A DNA stretch of 64,000 nt from Eisenbergiella tayi (GTDB taxonomy: Bacteria > Bacillota > Clostridia > Lachnospirales > Lachnospiraceae): positions 1,255,234-1,319,233 of the forward strand of contig NZ_MPDJ01000001.1 in the NCBI RefSeq assembly GCF_001881565.1, read 5' to 3'. Within the stretch, counting starts at the first letter, position 1; the number at the start of each line of letters is the position of its first letter. The position numbers and the translations under genes were made by a program. Under the pieces are notes generated by a model that saw nothing but the letters and a program-made list of their open reading frames with translations, was not told where the DNA came from and ran no database searches. Positions 51,838 to 60,619 of this stretch are shown here, piece by piece.

Positions 51838-53829
51838 CTATCCGGTGACAAACTCCCATGTGATATGCAGGCCTTCCGTGCCCTCCAGCTCCACTTTTGT
51901 TTTATTCCACCGGATCCTTGCCTCATGTTCCTCATCCCAAAATCTCTCGGCGCCTGTCTCCCCTGCCAGAAGGAAATGCAGATCCTCACATTTTCCTGTT
52001 CCATTTCCGGTATCGGCATCCAGGCCTTCCCTCGCAGGGCCCTTTAATGCAAGCCCGTGACCAGCTCTTAAGTAAACAGGGAACCGTTCTTCGCCATCCG
52101 ATTCTATATGTCTTCCGCCCTCATACTTTTTACGGGAAAATAATCCGTACCAGCTGCCTTCCGGAAGCCACAGGCTCCTTATTCTCTGATTTTCCTGCAG
52201 CAGCGGGGCCGCCAGCAGGCTGTTTCCAAGCATATATTCGTCTTCCGCCCTTACCGCCTCCGGATCCTGCTGCCAGTCATAAACAAGAGGCCTCATCATC
52301 GGCCGGTACTCCCTGCAGCACTGAAGCGCCGTACTGTACAGATAGGGAAGAAGATTTATCCTGAGCCTGTGCCAGAACCTCATTTCATCGATGAATGCAG
52401 GATAATTCCAGGCCTTTGCTATATTCCAGGGACTTCGCTCATTATTTCCGTCCATCCCCGGCATCAGCTCTTTAAACTGTCCCCCGTCCGGCTCCGAATG
52501 CCACTGCATCACCGGCACAAAGCAGGCAAGCTGTGTCGCACGCCGGTACAAATCAGGCGAAGGCAGAGGCCCGGCAAACCCGGCGATATCAAAGCTCCAG
52601 AAAGGGATACCCGTCATGGCCGCCGACAATCCTGCCTGAAGGACACTGTACAGCTCCCCGTTTTCCGACTGCTGGTCGCCTCCCCAGTGTATGGGTGTTC
52701 TGTGGGCTCCTGCAAATCCCGCTCTGGAAAAAAGTACATTTTCTTCTTTCAGGAATTGGGTATACGCGCCTGTATAAGTCTGTGCATAATTATTTTTAGC
52801 CTCCGCACCGGTCATGCCGCCGGAAAACAGCAGATCGCTTTCATAGATAAACTCCCCGCCGTCCGTTTTAAATCCGTCTACCCCCATATCCAGCAGATAC
52901 TGCCGTTTGCCAAACCAGTCCTTTTTCGTCTCCGGATTGGTAAAATCAGGTATCATGGAACCGGCAAACCAGTTCCCTTCCGGAATCCGGTAGGGGCTTC
53001 CGTCTTCCTTTCTCACACAAAACGCTTTCCGGACCGCATTTTCCCTGTCAAGCTCCAGCTGTCTGCAGACACGTTCGTCCATTCCCTGCTTTTTATAGAC
53101 CGGAATCTGCCAGAGAACCAGCCGGATATCCTTTTCATGCAGTTTTCGGATCATGGATTCGGGATCCGGCCAGTAAGGGCTTTTGGAAAAATCAAACTCT
53201 TCACAGGTATGTACCCCTCCATCCGGCTTCGGCTCATATTCCGCACCGTTCCAGATATAAAATGTGGCCTCATCGCTCCACGCCTCCAGCACCATCACGC
53301 TGGCCGGGAACCCGTATTCCTCAAGCTCCCTCAGCTGCTCCTCCACCGCCTTCCGGCTGTTCCAGTGGTTCGCGGAAATCCAGATTCCAAAGCTGTATTT
53401 TGGGGGAAGCAGCGCCGGTCCGAAAATCTTCATATATGCGGCGATTATCTCTTCTATCGTGCCCGTAAATACATGTACCGCCGCTTCGGCAGGTATTTCA
53501 CATTCGATTGTCTCCCGGAAACGGAATTCTGTTTTTTCCGCCGTTTCCACATAAATTCCCAATCCTGTATCCGTCACAAAAAACGGGGCTGCCAGATACG
53601 TGTTCTCACCCTGCCGGCAGAATTTTTCCACCACCTGGTTTACCGCAGTTTTTCCTTTTTGATTCAGCCCGTTATATTTTTCTCCCATACCGTAAGCGCC
53701 CGCATAGGGAACGTCAATGTACAGGATATCCGACTCACCGGCATTTTCCCTGCGAAGCACGGCCTGCCCGCCCTTTTCCGGCGCTGCATGATACATACAG
53801 GGGGCCGAGCCCATTATCCTTTCTTCCAT
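51838..53829 (-). CDS. GH31 family glycosidase (alpha-xylosidase/alpha-glucosidase-like)
   Basis: Second GH31 enzyme of the locus, 663 residues, cytoplasmic. The nucleophile region reads GFKTDGGEFI, closer to the KTDFGE of alpha-xylosidase-type (YicI) enzymes than to the DMNE type. The acid/base region is WGGDQQSENG. YSFGIWISANHWNSR and the N-terminal beta domain with GMGEKYNGLNQKG fit the family. ATG 53829 follows GGAG by 8 bases. It lies between lacI and the binding-protein gene, all leftward, suggesting branched or xylose-bearing alpha-glycosides. Confidence 0.92.
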   Translation of the reverse strand: MEERIMGSAPCMYHAAPEKGGQAVLRRENAGESDILYIDVPYAGAYGMGEKYNGLNQKGKTAVNQVVEKFCRQGENTYLAAPFFVTDTGLGIYVETAEKTEFRFRETIECEIPAEAAVHVFTGTIEEIIAAYMKIFGPALLPPKYSFGIWISANHWNSRKAVEEQLRELEEYGFPASVMVLEAWSDEATFYIWNGAEYEPKPDGGVHTCEEFDFSKSPYWPDPESMIRKLHEKDIRLVLWQIPVYKKQGMDERVCRQLELDRENAVRKAFCVRKEDGSPYRIPEGNWFAGSMIPDFTNPETKKDWFGKRQYLLDMGVDGFKTDGGEFIYESDLLFSGGMTGAEAKNNYAQTYTGAYTQFLKEENVLFSRAGFAGAHRTPIHWGGDQQSENGELYSVLQAGLSAAMTGIPFWSFDIAGFAGPLPSPDLYRRATQLACFVPVMQWHSEPDGGQFKELMPGMDGNNERSPWNIAKAWNYPAFIDEMRFWHRLRINLLPYLYSTALQCCREYRPMMRPLVYDWQQDPEAVRAEDEYMLGNSLLAAPLLQENQRIRSLWLPEGSWYGLFSRKKYEGGRHIESDGEERFPVYLRAGHGLALKGPAREGLDADTGNGTGKCEDLHFLLAGETGAERFWDEEHEARIRWNKTKVELEGTEGLHITWEFVTG

Positions 53830-53910
53830 ACACACATCTCCATCATTTGCTGTATATTTACCTGTTGGTTTCCATTTTCCCGGCTTTTTCCGTTTCTTCC
53901 GGAAAGCGGT

Positions 53911-54942
53911 TTATTCCCTATCCGGATCGATACGCTTTACGCTGGCCCGTTCCACCAGCCGTACCGGAAGAATTTCTTCCACCTTCGCCATGTTGGGATC
54001 CGCCATATTCTGCACCAGCATGTTTACTGCCCGTTCTCCCTTCAGGGAAATCTGCTGCTTTATTGTGGTGAGCCCCGGAGTGAGATAGGCGGAAATATCC
54101 AGGTCGTCAAATCCTATAATGGAAATATCCTCCGGCACCCGGATCCCTTCCTCATAAAACCCTTTCATCAGACCGATTGCAAAAATATCGGCCGCAGCGA
54201 CCACCGCGGTAACATCCACCTTCTCGCGGGAAATCCGCTCCGCAATATTGACGCCGCTGTCATAATCTACGTTCCCTTCAAACAGATATTCCTCCCGGTA
54301 CGGAATTCCGTAATCAGCCAGCGCTCTCTGATACCCGCTGAAACGCTTCTTCATGACTCCATTTTCATGCAGGATACCGGAAACCAGCCCCACTCTCCTG
54401 TGTCCTGCATCCAGCACATATTTCGTGGCCAGATAAGAGCTCTTTTCATCATCAATGCGGATCGCATGGAACCAGTCATACTTACAGTAGCTGTCTACCA
54501 GGACCACCGGCACATCCAGCTGCTTCAGCTGGCTTAAAAATTTATTCTGGTAGGTTCCTATAATGATGACCCCGTCCAGGTTGCGTTCCCTGATCAAATC
54601 CAGATAATCCTCCGTCACGTCTGTGGCAGATATCAGAACATGATAGCCATTCTGCCTGGCATGGAATTCAATGCTCCCTAATATTTCACTGTAGAAATTG
54701 TTTCGGAACATCAGGGTGCTTCCCGGTTCTGTCTGGGGAACCACAACTCCGATCAGCTTCGTGTCCTTCAGGGACAGTCCCCTTGCATTCAAATCCGGAA
54801 CGTATTCCATCTGGCGGATTACATCAAGAACTGCATTTTTCGTCTGTTCCGATACTTTTTTCTTTCCGTTGAGTACATAAGACACGGTAGCCGCGGACAC
54901 ACCTGCGGCGGCGGCCACATCCCGGATCGTTGCTTTTTCCTT
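53911..54942 (-). CDS. LacI-family repressor of the alpha-glycoside locus
   Basis: Sugar-responsive repressor of 343 residues. The helix-turn-helix is ATIRDVAAAAGVSAATVSYV, followed by the hinge, then the periplasmic-binding-like effector domain (IGVVVPQTEPGSTLMFRN, FDDLDISAYLTPGLTTIKQ). ATG 54942 follows AAGGGGA by 7 bases; a start at 54993 adds residues outside the family. Two operator palindromes overlap its own promoter and a third lies before the binding-protein gene, so it likely regulates itself and the transport operon. Confidence 0.94.
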   Translation of the reverse strand, partial: KEKATIRDVAAAAGVSAATVSYVLNGKKKVSEQTKNAVLDVIRQMEYVPDLNARGLSLKDTKLIGVVVPQTEPGSTLMFRNNFYSEILGSIEFHARQNGYHVLISATDVTEDYLDLIRERNLDGVIIIGTYQNKFLSQLKQLDVPVVLVDSYCKYDWFHAIRIDDEKSSYLATKYVLDAGHRRVGLVSGILHENGVMKKRFSGYQRALADYGIPYREEYLFEGNVDYDSGVNIAERISREKVDVTAVVAAADIFAIGLMKGFYEEGIRVPEDISIIGFDDLDISAYLTPGLTTIKQQISLKGERAVNMLVQNMADPNMAKVEEILPVRLVERASVKRIDPDRE

Positions 54943-55002
54943 CATAAATGCTTCCCCTTGGGCCTTATTTTTAAAAAGGCTCCTGATTTTCATATCTCTT
55001 TT

Positions 55003-55034
55003 TGAACCGGTTTACCTTTTGGTTAACCGGTTAA
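55003..55034. promoter_or_regulatory. Two LacI-type operators in the lacI leader
   Basis: TTAACCGGTTAA (55023-55034) and the variant TGAACCGGTTTA (55003-55014) are spaced 20 bp centre to centre, two DNA turns, so two dimers can bind on one face. They lie just downstream of the -10 box. Confidence 0.85.
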
Positions 55035-55038
55035 CTCA

Positions 55039-55068
55039 ATTATATAGCAATCATGCGCAATTTGTCAA
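55039..55068 (-). promoter_or_regulatory. lacI promoter
   Basis: TTGACA (55063-55068) and TATAAT (55039-55044) with an 18-bp spacer on the minus strand; the operator overlaps the start site. Confidence 0.8.
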
Positions 55069-55251
55069 TATTTTTATCTCATTTTATTTAATTATATAAG
55101 ATATGTCTAATTAAAGCTGTTCTGAGCAGTGGAAAATGACCAGAAAATCCTTTTTGCACCGTAGGATTTATGAGGGCTGAGAAACGAAAACGATAGGGCG
55201 GCCGGGTATAACAATTAAAAACCTATTTCTTACAGAATTCCCAAAACAGGC

Positions 55252-55290
55252 AAAATCCCCGGATACCTTATCAGTATCAGGGGATTTTTT
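55252..55290 (-). terminator. Terminator of the FmdE/ABC operon
   Basis: AAATCCCC-GGATAC and GTATC-AGGGGATTT form the stem and T runs lie on the minus strand. It ends the leftward operon about 45 bp after the FmdE gene. The rest of the spacer up to the lacI promoter shows no gene. Confidence 0.85.
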
Positions 55291-55336
55291 TAGTTACCTA
55301 TCCTTTTGTTCGGTGAAATTATAAATGTGAGGATGC

Positions 55337-55867
55337 TTACACATGAAAGCGATCGTATTTCGTATAACAGTCAATGCATACCTTTTTATCCCCGAGAAGC
55401 CGGATCCAGTTTGCACCTGCGGTCTCTTTGCAGCAGTCACATTCATAAGAAGCAAAAATCCGCGCCGGTTCCGGTAATGTAATTTTTGTCTCCTTCACAT
55501 CAAACATATCTTTTGGCTCCAGGCTTTGATAATACCCGAAAGACTCTTCCCGAGTCATGGAATCGGGTTTCTTTTTCAGTACAAGACGCACGGATTTCCC
55601 TGCCGCCCTGTTATAGAAGGAAAAGGCCTGCTTCCCGGTCATGTGAAACAAAAGGGTTCCCTTTCCAATGCTGCATCCAAGAATCACCTGAATGGCATCA
55701 ATCCCGCAGGCATCATTTTCCGAAATACACACCACCTCTTCATCAGATGAAAAAGTCAGTTCCAACAAATCGGCCGCATACAGTGCCGCCTTATAGCCAA
55801 TCGTCAGGCCGCCGCATTCATGGCCGTGAAAGGCAACGCATTTTTCCCACAATTCTTTCTTATCCAT
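55337..55867 (-). CDS. FmdE-family protein with C-terminal zinc finger
   Basis: Member of the FmdE family (subunit E of formylmethanofuran dehydrogenase), which in bacteria is found apart from that enzyme, often beside metal-chelate ABC transporters. FHGHECGGLTIGYKAA near residue 13 and ENDACGIDAIQVILGCSIGKG (about 50-70) are the family core with conserved His and Cys. The C-terminus carries a treble-clef-like CDCCKE...CIDCY finger. The ribosome binding site is AGGAGAG. It is last in the five-gene methyltransferase-ABC operon. A role in metal or cofactor handling is inferred. Confidence 0.88.
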   Translation of the reverse strand: MDKKELWEKCVAFHGHECGGLTIGYKAALYAADLLELTFSSDEEVVCISENDACGIDAIQVILGCSIGKGTLLFHMTGKQAFSFYNRAAGKSVRLVLKKKPDSMTREESFGYYQSLEPKDMFDVKETKITLPEPARIFASYECDCCKETAGANWIRLLGDKKVCIDCYTKYDRFHV

Positions 55868-55878
55868 TTTATTCTCTC

Positions 55879-56637
55879 CTAATCATCCACTAATACCGTA
55901 TAATGTCCGCCGACTTCCACAATCTTCGCGCTGACGTCATAAACCGCCTTCAGCGCCTCCGAATCCAATACCGACAAGTCCCCGTATTTGTAAACCTGCC
56001 CCTTCCGCATCAGCAGAAACCGATCACAAAAACGCAAAGCCAAATTGATATCATGTATAACTATGATAGCTGAAATGCCGTCGGCATGGCAAATATCCCG
56101 TACTATCTGCAGTACCTGGTATTGATTGCGGATATCCAGGCTGCTGGTAGGCTCGTCAAGCAGGAGCACTTTTGGCTGCTGGGCAAGCGCCCTCGCCAGC
56201 ATCACCTTCTGCCGTTCTCCTCCGCTGAGCTGATTCAGGAAACGTCCCTGTATATCTCCCACCAGGTTCAGCCGCTCCATAACCTCGTGCACAATAGCGT
56301 GATCCGCCTCCGTGAACCCCCAGCGCATGTAGGGCTTACGTCCCAGCATTACCACATCATGTACCGTCATTTGTGTGCTCGGGACATTCTGCGAAACAAA
56401 TGCAACCCTTTTCGCCACCTCCAGAATGGGCATGGCCAGAAGATCCTCTCCATCCAGCATCACTTTCCCCGAATCCGCCGAAAGGATATGATTGAAACAT
56501 TTGAGCAGCGTACTTTTTCCCACACCGTTATTGCCCAGGACAGCAAGGAATTCTCCCCCATTCATCTGAAAGCTGACATTCTGAAGCGTATCCGGATAAC
56601 CCCGGTAATGATAACAGATTTTTTCCACACTTATCAT
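55879..56637 (-). CDS. FecE/BtuD-type ABC ATPase
   Basis: ATPase of an iron-siderophore/haem/cobalamin-type importer, 252 residues. It has LGNNGVGKSTLLKC (Walker A), LSGGERQKVMLARALAQQP (signature), LLLDEPTSSLD (Walker B) and VIHDINLAL (H-loop). The start overlaps the permease stop by 4 bp. It drives uptake through the FecCD permease encoded upstream; the gene downstream, 11 bp away, is fmdE-like. Confidence 0.94.
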   Translation of the reverse strand: MISVEKICYHYRGYPDTLQNVSFQMNGGEFLAVLGNNGVGKSTLLKCFNHILSADSGKVMLDGEDLLAMPILEVAKRVAFVSQNVPSTQMTVHDVVMLGRKPYMRWGFTEADHAIVHEVMERLNLVGDIQGRFLNQLSGGERQKVMLARALAQQPKVLLLDEPTSSLDIRNQYQVLQIVRDICHADGISAIIVIHDINLALRFCDRFLLMRKGQVYKYGDLSVLDSEALKAVYDVSAKIVEVGGHYTVLVDD

Positions 56638-57689
56638 TCCCGTTTGCCCTCCTTAAACAGAAGATACAGGAACAAAGGCCCTCCCAGGAATGAGGTGATT
56701 GCTCCGATCGGCAGAATGACCGGACTGATGACCACTCTGGCAAACAAATCACTCAGTAGCAGAATTGTGGCGCCGGTCAAAATGGATCCGGGGATGACGT
56801 ATATATGATTATTCCCCACCACCATACGGACAATATGCGGCGCGACCAGCCCGATAAAGCTGATAAGCCCTACGTTCGCTACGATCACCGAAGTAGTAAG
56901 GCAGCACAGCACCATATTCACAAGAATCAGCCGGCGGACATTTATTCCAAGACTCACAGCTGTTTCACTGCCGCTTAGGAGGGCATTGTAATCCCAGCGG
57001 TGAAAACAGCAGTAAACAATTAAAGCTGCTACAACAATTCCCATTCCGCCGAGATCATCCCATCCCGTGCTTCCCAAATTGCCAAAAGTCCAGTACACCA
57101 GCGTAGCAAGCTGCACTTCATCGGCAAAGTATTGGATCAGCGTAGTCGCCCCGGTAAACATGGCGCTGATGGCAACCCCTGAAAGGACAATACCTTCCGG
57201 AGAAATATTCCGGAAACGGGAAAGCCCCAGAATGGTCAGCGCCACCAGAATGGAACCCACAAAAGCACACACCGGTACGCCCAGCCCCATTGTATTTCCC
57301 ATACCAAAGACAACAATCGCAACCGCGGCGCCGAAGCTTGCTCCTTGTGAAACGCCAAGCGTCGATGCGGAAGCCAGCGGATTCCGCAAAATAGCCTGTA
57401 AAATACAGCCGGCCAGCCCCAACCCGGCACCCGCGATAATTGCAGTGCAGATCCGCGGCAGTCTGTTATTGCGAACCACAAGATTGATTTTATCATCCCC
57501 GGATAATCCGAAAATTCCCTTGATTAATTCGTTAAGCGGCGTAGCATAGGAACCGGCCCTTAACGCCAAAAGACTTGTGAGCACCAAAATGACAGCCATC
57601 AGCACCAGAAAGCAGATACTTTTTATCTGGTTTTGCTGGTAAACGGTTTTGGGCTGCTTATTCGCCGATTGTAATTTGGCGGAATTCAT
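56634..57689 (-). CDS. FecCD-type metal-chelate ABC permease
   Basis: BtuC/FecCD family permease of 351 residues with about ten membrane helices. It shows the hallmark segments GAGLGLAGCILQAILRNPLASASTLGVSQGA, GIVLSGVAISAMF and GLISFIGLVAPHIVRM. AAGGAGG lies 6 bases before ATG 57689, which overlaps the end of the binding-protein gene by 32 bp. It functions as a homodimer with the FecE-type ATPase. Confidence 0.95.
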   Translation of the reverse strand: MNSAKLQSANKQPKTVYQQNQIKSICFLVLMAVILVLTSLLALRAGSYATPLNELIKGIFGLSGDDKINLVVRNNRLPRICTAIIAGAGLGLAGCILQAILRNPLASASTLGVSQGASFGAAVAIVVFGMGNTMGLGVPVCAFVGSILVALTILGLSRFRNISPEGIVLSGVAISAMFTGATTLIQYFADEVQLATLVYWTFGNLGSTGWDDLGGMGIVVAALIVYCCFHRWDYNALLSGSETAVSLGINVRRLILVNMVLCCLTTSVIVANVGLISFIGLVAPHIVRMVVGNNHIYVIPGSILTGATILLLSDLFARVVISPVILPIGAITSFLGGPLFLYLLFKEGKRE

Positions 57690-58836
57690 AACCGGCCTCC
57701 TTCAAATCTTCATAAGGGTTAGTCCCCAACAATGCAGTGAAAATTTCTCCCGCTTTTTCAACCGGATCAATATCGGAGAACTGTTCCGGATACATTATAC
57801 ATGCCGCATAATAAGCATCCGCCAGAGCCGTTTCCAGATTGGAAGCGGATGAGCGGAAAGAGATCTGAGAATATACCTTACCCTCCTTAACAGCCGTCAG
57901 ATTCTGGTAGTAATCAGGATTATCTGCATAATCTTCATTAATCAGGCTCATTCCATTGAAATCAAGAAAAATAATTTCAGGATCCCAGGTTAATACCTGT
58001 TCCAGATCAATATCAAACGCCCCTGTCTGATCCGTTGTGTTTGCAAGATTGTTCGCATGAATCAGCTCAAAAGGCCCATAATAAGCTTCCGTTCCTTCAA
58101 AACCATGTGCGCCCTTAAAAGAAACACCCGCCACATAGACACTGGGCTTGTCCTCTTCGGGAATGTCGGCTGTACGGTCATCCAGATCCTTTTGAATCCC
58201 CTTCAGATATGCCGTAAGCTCCTGCGCACGATCTTCCTTTCCATAAAGCTCCCCCATAATACGGATGGTTTCATAAGCATTATCATCCAAAGTCGTATCA
58301 CTGCCGGAAACCATCACAACAGGGATACCGGATTTCTCCTGCAGATCGTCCGCATCCGCGCTCGCATAGGAGGACATTACAATAACCTGAGGGCCTGCGG
58401 TGATGATTTCCTCAATATTGGGTTCCCCATTGGTTCCGGTAACCGGAAGGTCTTTAAACTTATCAAAATTCACATAATTGTACAGCCTGGACATTCCTTC
58501 CTTCACTTCATAATCCTCTACGCCAACCACCAAACCGGCGGCATCCATATAACAGCTGTATCTTAACGCGCCGACACCTACACAGACAATGCTTTCGACC
58601 CTGGACGGAATTTCCAAATCACGGCCTGTACTGTCGGTAATAATACGAGTTGCCGGCTCTTCCGTACTTTCTGCTTCCGACTCTGCCGCACTGTCGGTAC
58701 TGAGCTGTTCCGTGAATTCTTCACTCTGCTGTACAGAGCTTCCGCCAGCAGACGCGGACTGATCTGCTTTGCCTGTACAGGCGCATAATGACATGGCCAT
58801 GACGGATACTACTATCATAGATACTATTTTTTTCAT
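57658..58836 (-). CDS. Metal-chelate-binding lipoprotein
   Basis: FecB/BtuF-like binding lipoprotein, 392 residues. The signal peptide MKKIVSMIVVSVMAMS ends in the lipobox LCAC, and a serine/glutamate-rich linker follows. The class III binding fold has RIITDSTGRDLEIPSRVESIVCVG and ITAGPQVIVMSS (two lobes joined by a helix). ATG 58836 follows GGGAGG; a start at 58881 would place a charged stretch before the signal. The ligand is unknown; ferric siderophore, haem, corrinoid or a molybdate/tungstate chelate are possible. Confidence 0.93.
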   Translation of the reverse strand: MKKIVSMIVVSVMAMSLCACTGKADQSASAGGSSVQQSEEFTEQLSTDSAAESEAESTEEPATRIITDSTGRDLEIPSRVESIVCVGVGALRYSCYMDAAGLVVGVEDYEVKEGMSRLYNYVNFDKFKDLPVTGTNGEPNIEEIITAGPQVIVMSSYASADADDLQEKSGIPVVMVSGSDTTLDDNAYETIRIMGELYGKEDRAQELTAYLKGIQKDLDDRTADIPEEDKPSVYVAGVSFKGAHGFEGTEAYYGPFELIHANNLANTTDQTGAFDIDLEQVLTWDPEIIFLDFNGMSLINEDYADNPDYYQNLTAVKEGKVYSQISFRSSASNLETALADAYYAACIMYPEQFSDIDPVEKAGEIFTALLGTNPYEDLKEAGYEFRQITIGE

Positions 58837-58881
58837 TTTATTCCTCCCTCGATTGCAGGCCCTCCTGCGATGATTTACCAA

Positions 58882-59691
58882 CTACACCTGCCAGTAAACA
58901 GCTGCAATTGTGGTATGTGTTGTTTCCTTTATAACGTTATCAATGCTTTCTCTATGTAAAAAATCTTTAATCTGTTCCTTTTGATACGATGACAGCGAAT
59001 GGGAGGACGAAATCCTTAAAGTATATTCCTCAACTGCATCCTCCGTTTTCCAGCTGTTTTCCCGCTGCTGCTCTTCATACTCTATTTTTGGCTTTTTTCC
59101 GTTAAGCCACAGCAATTCAAATGCATACAGAAGAGCCTCGTCCAGGGAATTCGTATCTGCCTCCAGTTCAAGAAGACTGTTCAGCTTGTCCAGTATGGAA
59201 TTACTGCGTCTGGTCGGCTTTACCATAAGGCACCAATTCCGGCTTGCCTCCGATAATTTAAGAAAAGAATCGGCAGAAACTACCGCCGGAGTCATGTTCG
59301 CCAATACCAAATCAAACTTATTCTTCCAGCCAAGAGCCTGTAAATCAATATTCTGCCAGTCCTGAACGCAGAAACAGGCGGAAGAAGCACGGGCGATCCT
59401 GCTCTTTTCACATTCCTCGATCATTCGCGGTGAAAAATCAATGCCTGTGACGCAGGCTCCCAGCTGCTCCAATGCAAAGGAAAAACGACCACCTCCGCAT
59501 CCGACATCCAGCGAGCTCTGCCCACGTTCGATCATTTGCTTCTCTGTGATCAGACGTATAGCCAGACTGCTCTGTGCTGTTGGTATGTCTCTGGACGCAA
59601 ATGCGCCGGCCTTGCTGTTCCACCAGTCGATGGCAGCCTGCGGATCTTTCATGCCGGGACTCCACCGATCTTTTACTTCCTGTATGGTCAT
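58882..59691 (-). CDS. Class I SAM-dependent methyltransferase, first gene of the metal-uptake operon
   Basis: Rossmann-fold methyltransferase of about 269 residues. Motif I is SLDVGCGGGRFSFALEQLGA, motif II TGIDFSPRMIE, and post-motif I LVLANMTPAVVSA. An N-terminal segment with DRWSPGMKDPQAAIDWWNSKAG is shared with methyltransferases encoded beside FecCD/FmdE clusters. ATG 59691 follows AGGAGGGG; an ATG at 59748 lies before it without a good site. It leads the operon, so it may modify the imported chelate or ligand. Substrate not known. Confidence 0.88.
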   Translation of the reverse strand: MTIQEVKDRWSPGMKDPQAAIDWWNSKAGAFASRDIPTAQSSLAIRLITEKQMIERGQSSLDVGCGGGRFSFALEQLGACVTGIDFSPRMIEECEKSRIARASSACFCVQDWQNIDLQALGWKNKFDLVLANMTPAVVSADSFLKLSEASRNWCLMVKPTRRSNSILDKLNSLLELEADTNSLDEALLYAFELLWLNGKKPKIEYEEQQRENSWKTEDAVEEYTLRISSSHSLSSYQKEQIKDFLHRESIDNVIKETTHTTIAAVYWQV

Positions 59692-59764
59692 TGCACCCCT
59701 CCTTTTATGTACTGCAAGTAAGTGTGCAGCCATGAAATAATATTTCACTTAACGGCTGAAACAA

Positions 59765-59807
59765 TAAAAAAGCTGCTCAGTCTGTACTTCTGACAGACCA
59801 AGCAGCC
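59765..59807 (-). promoter_or_regulatory. Terminator hairpin in the operon leader (attenuator)
   Basis: On the minus strand GGCTGCT-TG-GTCTGT and ACAGAC-TG-AGCAGC form a long stem with a 7-nt loop, followed directly by TTTTTT. It lies between the promoter (59902-59930) and the first start codon (59691). A premature terminator of this kind implies a riboswitch or protein-dependent attenuator in the 90 nt upstream (59808-59895). I do not recognise that aptamer. Confidence 0.8.
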
Positions 59808-59901
59808 TACATGACTGCAAATAATTTAAGTAAAAAACATAATCGGACAATAATTCTATATGCTGACTTCAGTCAGTGTGACGCGCTTCGTGTGCTTTTT
59901 C

Positions 59902-59930
59902 AATATAGCACTTCCACTTTCTTCTGTCAA
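59902..59930 (-). promoter_or_regulatory. Promoter of the methyltransferase-ABC-FmdE operon
   Basis: TTGACA (59925-59930) and TATATT (59902-59907) with a 17-bp spacer on the minus strand. Confidence 0.8.
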
Positions 59931-60076
59931 GATCCTACAGTATTCACGCGGTGAAGTGTTGAAATCTTGTTTAACCATTATAAACCTTATATATTAGGGA
60001 ATTTTTTCATTTCAGTTTACTATGGCATTTCAATTTTCTATTGCAGAACTTCGGTTTAACGTATAAATCCTATCTC

Positions 60077-60343
60077 TTATTTACCGGCCCATTCCTGATA
60101 CCATTGCCTTACCGTTTCCAGGCTTTCCTCCACAATTTTGGATGTATCCTCCGCCGAGAATCCTCTGTCATACAAATTATGGGCTGTCTGACAGGCTTTG
60201 TCTCTTGCTCCATTCTCAAAGCCTTCTTCCCTATCCTTCACTCTTTCTTCCCATGCCTGCATATATCTCACTCCCATCTCTTCAGTGAATTTTTTTACAG
60301 ATATAATTATAGATTTCCTTATTCCTTTCTGTCCTAGCGCCAC
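60077..60343 (-). pseudogene. C-terminal remnant of an Rpn-family nuclease gene
   Basis: The last 70 codons (EEMGVRYMQAWEERVKDREEGF to WYQEWAGK) are nearly identical in DNA and protein to the end of the intact gene at 61521-62372. The catalytic N-terminal 200 residues are missing, and the upstream sequence is unrelated and AT-rich. A GTG at 60343 would give an 88-residue frame, but there is no convincing ribosome binding site. It is a duplicated 3' fragment left by recombination or by insertion of the neighbouring methyltransferase gene. Confidence 0.85.
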
Positions 60344-60619
60344 AAGCTTTTTTTTATCTGCCGGTAGTAATACTACTGATTTTGTCTGCTTAAGTAAAAA
60401 TCGTATACAGAGTGCAGCAAATTCATTTTACTTATATATCCTTTATGATATACTTAATATTGAATATAGTTATTCACAATATAACCGTTATTCTATAACT
60501 CAATCATACCATAAACAGAATATATATTCTATTGATTATCAATTAAAATGTTCATTTACAAGGTTTATCAAATAAACTGTACACAAATTCTAAGAACACA
60601 CCTATAAAGTGAGGTAACC
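60344..60619. other. AT-rich spacer upstream of the second methyltransferase
   Basis: About 275 bp, much more AT-rich than the flanks, without a recognisable gene. It presumably holds the promoter of the rightward methyltransferase, but no box pair stands out. Confidence 0.45.

Noticed and set aside
52369..54537. Plus-strand frame of 722 codons opposite GH31 and lacI
   Set aside because: It spans two genuine genes antisense and has basic, low-information composition.
59808..59895. Leader as a known riboswitch (cobalamin, Moco, NiCo)
   Set aside because: None of the conserved motifs of those classes could be recognised in this short leader.
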